Source: Acidobacteriaceae bacterium (GTDB lineage Bacteria; Acidobacteriota; Terriglobia; Terriglobales; Acidobacteriaceae). From it: 7,419 bases of DNA. The stretch is from contig PLKU01000105.1 in the NCBI GenBank assembly GCA_003140705.1, forward strand, positions 4,707-12,125, in the 5' to 3' direction. The number at the start of each line of letters is the position of its first letter. The stretch's first letter is position 1. The notes beneath the pieces were generated by a model that saw only the letters and a program-made list of their open reading frames with translations, did no database searches and had not been told where the DNA came from. The position numbers and the translations under genes are program-made. Of this stretch, positions 5,491 through 7,419 are shown one piece after another.

Positions 5491-6888
5491 TCAGTCCAGT
5501 TCACGGAGCGGCCTTGAGAAGGCATACGTTCCCATGAAAAGAATCCCCGCCGTGCCCGCCATCAAGGCAAGTACATGGCCGGTAGGGATGTGGCGCGACA
5601 TCTCTCCAGCGAGTAGCGCTCCAAGCGGCGGCAGGCCAAGGAAGCTGGTGGCGTAGATGCTCATCACGCGCCCGCGCATCTCGTCAGAAGACAAGTGCTG
5701 AATCGCCACGTTGAACGATGAGATCATCAGGATGGCGCTGTACCCCTCGGCGAGCAACAGGCACTGCGACAGCACAAAGCTCCGCGAGTAACAGAAGGAA
5801 ATAATCGCCGAAAAGAAAACCAATCCGCCTATGGTGACCACGGTCCCGCGATGGCGCAGCGTTCCCCGCGCCGCCACAGTGACCGCTCCCAGCACGGCAC
5901 CCAGCCCCGAAGCCGCAAGCAGCCAGCCCAGTCCCGTCTCGCCGGAGTGCAGCTGCACGCGCACAAAGTATGGAATGAATGTAATGAACGGAATGCCCAA
6001 GAAGCTGGCCACCGCTGTCATCCAAACCAGAACCAGCATCTGCTTCTTGCCGTGCAGGTAAGTAAACCCTTGTCGAAGGCTATTCAAAAGGCCGGGGTAG
6101 TGCGAAGGCTGCTGCTCTGGATACTTGATGCGCGTCAAAGCCCACAGGACCGCCAGAAAACTGATTCCGTTCAGGAAGAAGTTTCCTGCCACACCCACCA
6201 GAGCCATTGCATAACCGCCCAGTGTGGGCCCCAGAATTCTGGACATGTTGAACTGCGCTGAATTCAGTGCGATAGCGTTGGTCAGGTCTTCGCGCGGCAC
6301 CAGCCTGGGCACGAGCGCCTGGTAGCTGGGTGCATTCATGGCCATTGCCATTCCGTTCAAAAAGGCCAGGACCACCACCTGCCACACCGTGATGATCTTG
6401 AAGTAGGAAAGCGCCGCCATGGCAAACGCCAGCACCATCATCACCGACTGCGTAACAATCAGGAGCTTCCGCTTGTTCACCCGGTCGGCGACCACTCCGC
6501 CAAAGAGTGTGAAGATCAAGAACGGAATCGATCCGGCAAACCCTACAACCCCCAGCCAGAAAGCAGAGTTGGTGAGTGTGAGCACCAGCCATCCCTGGGC
6601 CACGTTCTGCATCCAGGTGCCAATGTTGGAGAGAAAGTTTCCACTCCAGAAGAGGCGGAAGTTGGGGTTCCGGAGTGCGCGCACCACCTGGGGCAACCGC
6701 TCTTCGCGCTCACCAGGAAACGCGGCAGTCGCCGCTGCGGCCTCCTCGACGGCAAGGCTCTGGGATTCCTCACTCACCTTGCGGTCCGCACTCAAGAAGG
6801 CTGTCCCCTCAGCTTTAGTGTAAGCTGTGGCATTGTTCTGACCATCGCGTCGCGCCGAGTCCTGAACTGCGGATTTTGCGAATCTCAT
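5491..6888 (-). CDS. MFS exporter, EntS-like (MFS_3 family)
   Basis: This 465-residue proton-driven major facilitator is of the type that includes enterobactin exporter EntS and many small-molecule effluxers. The core starts near residue 71 with RNPNFRLFWSGNFLSNIGTWMQ. The loop 2-3 motif A appears as GGVVADRVNKRK (130-141), and RILGPTLGG (217-225) is the conserved helix-5 signature. The C-terminal half contains RGRVMSIYATSFLGLPPLG. Hydrophobic helices run through most of 80-455. The roughly 70-residue hydrophilic N-terminus, rich in Ala, Glu and Ser, is longer than usual. Its ATG at 6888 follows a purine-rich GGGGGGAG seven bases upstream, and the GTG at codon 38 is an alternative start. It is convergent with the radical SAM gene and divergent from the peptidase. 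The substrate cannot be read from sequence. Confidence 0.92.
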   Translation of the reverse strand: MRFAKSAVQDSARRDGQNNATAYTKAEGTAFLSADRKVSEESQSLAVEEAAAATAAFPGEREERLPQVVRALRNPNFRLFWSGNFLSNIGTWMQNVAQGWLVLTLTNSAFWLGVVGFAGSIPFLIFTLFGGVVADRVNKRKLLIVTQSVMMVLAFAMAALSYFKIITVWQVVVLAFLNGMAMAMNAPSYQALVPRLVPREDLTNAIALNSAQFNMSRILGPTLGGYAMALVGVAGNFFLNGISFLAVLWALTRIKYPEQQPSHYPGLLNSLRQGFTYLHGKKQMLVLVWMTAVASFLGIPFITFIPYFVRVQLHSGETGLGWLLAASGLGAVLGAVTVAARGTLRHRGTVVTIGGLVFFSAIISFCYSRSFVLSQCLLLAEGYSAILMISSFNVAIQHLSSDEMRGRVMSIYATSFLGLPPLGALLAGEMSRHIPTGHVLALMAGTAGILFMGTYAFSRPLRELD

Positions 6889-6930
6889 TTGCCCGCTCCC
6901 CCCGATTTACAACTATCCTCAAAGGACTAC

Positions 6931-7419
6931 ATGATGACCGTTCGCAACCCGCTTTCATCTCTGTTTTTTCTTGCGCTCGTTCCTGCTCCCCTGCTGGCTC
7001 AATCCAGTTCCCCCACAGTATTCGGTTATACCGACTTCACCGCGCAATCCAGGATCGAGGCGAAATTCATCGCCGTGCCCGAAGCCCAGTTGGCTGGTCA
7101 GCACCTGAAGATCCTCACAGCCGAGCCCCACCTGGCCTCCTCGCCGGAAGATCGCAAAACGGCCGACTACGTTGCAGAGAAGTTTCGCCAGGCGGGTCTT
7201 GAAACTGAGATCGTTCCGTACCGAGTTCTCATGAATCAACCCAGAGCTGTCCGCGTTGAGGCGTTTGACGAGACGGGCCGCTTGCTCATGAAAGGGCCTA
7301 CCCGCGAGCACGTCCCCGGAGATCCCTACCAGGACGATCCGCGCGTTGTCATGCCCTTCAATGGTTCGTCAGCCTCCGGAGATGTGACGGGGCAGGTGGT
7401 TTACGCGAACTACGGCAGC
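6931..7419 (+). CDS. Secreted M28-family peptidase, glutamate carboxypeptidase II-like, 5' part only
   Basis: The first 163 residues of an exported zinc exopeptidase related to glutamate carboxypeptidase II/NAALADase (PSMA-like, MEROPS M28). The gene is cut by the right edge, before the zinc ligands. A signal peptide is clear: MMTVRN, a hydrophobic core (SLFFLALVPAPLLA) and a probable cleavage site after Ala23. The mature part shows the family's N-terminal segment with HLKILTAEPHLASSPEDRKT (58-77) and DYVAEKFRQAGLETE (79-93), then VPYRVLMNQP, and ends at VVYANYGS, the start of the protease-associated (PA) domain. AAAGGA lies four bases before the first ATG and seven before the second (6934), so either may start the protein. 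It probably acts in the periplasm or outside the cell to trim peptides. The 42-base divergent region shared with the MFS gene shows no convincing promoter. Confidence 0.92.
   Translation, partial: MMTVRNPLSSLFFLALVPAPLLAQSSSPTVFGYTDFTAQSRIEAKFIAVPEAQLAGQHLKILTAEPHLASSPEDRKTADYVAEKFRQAGLETEIVPYRVLMNQPRAVRVEAFDETGRLLMKGPTREHVPGDPYQDDPRVVMPFNGSSASGDVTGQVVYANYGS

Noticed and set aside
6889..6930. Divergent promoter pair between the MFS exporter and the peptidase
   Set aside because: TATCCT (6914-6919, plus strand) and GTAAAT (minus strand) are weak -10 matches without -35 partners. Promoters must be here or inside the genes, but I cannot place them.
1..7419. CRISPR arrays, tRNAs, rRNAs, transposases or integrases
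   Set aside because: No repeat-spacer pattern, cloverleaf, rRNA segment or mobile-element protein was seen on either strand.

Overview
The window is GC-rich, densely coded bacterial chromosome with eight complete genes and two genes cut by the window ends. No mobile element, CRISPR array, tRNA or rRNA is visible. The gene set best fits Acidobacteriota (Terriglobia-like): an MscL with a C-terminal zinc ribbon, an M28 glutamate-carboxypeptidase-like exopeptidase, an EntS-like MFS exporter, and a COG1964 radical SAM protein of the tetraether-lipid-synthase type. This assignment is inference from gene content, not from a phylogenetic marker.

Layout. A sodium:solute symporter (minus strand, 5' part only) diverges from mtnA, the methionine-salvage isomerase. 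Downstream of mtnA come a small unknown membrane protein and mscL. A very stable hairpin separates mscL from a four-gene plus-strand cluster (about 2587-5451). The cluster holds a divergent Lgt-like membrane protein, two paralogous small two-helix membrane proteins, and the large COG1964 radical SAM protein. An MFS exporter lies convergent to it on the minus strand. The exporter shares a 42-base divergent intergenic region with a secreted M28 peptidase that runs off the right edge.

The four-gene cluster is the most interesting part. The radical SAM protein has the CxxxCxxC motif plus two further N-terminal cysteine groups. This arrangement resembles the archaeal tetraether lipid synthases (Tes/GDGT-MAS), which join lipid tails by C-C bonds. 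Acidobacteriota are known to make membrane-spanning iso-diabolic acid lipids and, in some strains, branched GDGTs. The Lgt-like neighbour keeps the fold motifs of a phospholipid-handling enzyme but has lost several Lgt active-site residues. The two small membrane proteins are a tandem duplication. I infer a candidate membrane-lipid-modification module: soluble radical SAM enzyme, lipid-binding membrane partner and small membrane adaptors. The function is unproven.

The remaining genes look like ordinary housekeeping or transport functions with no evident link to one another.
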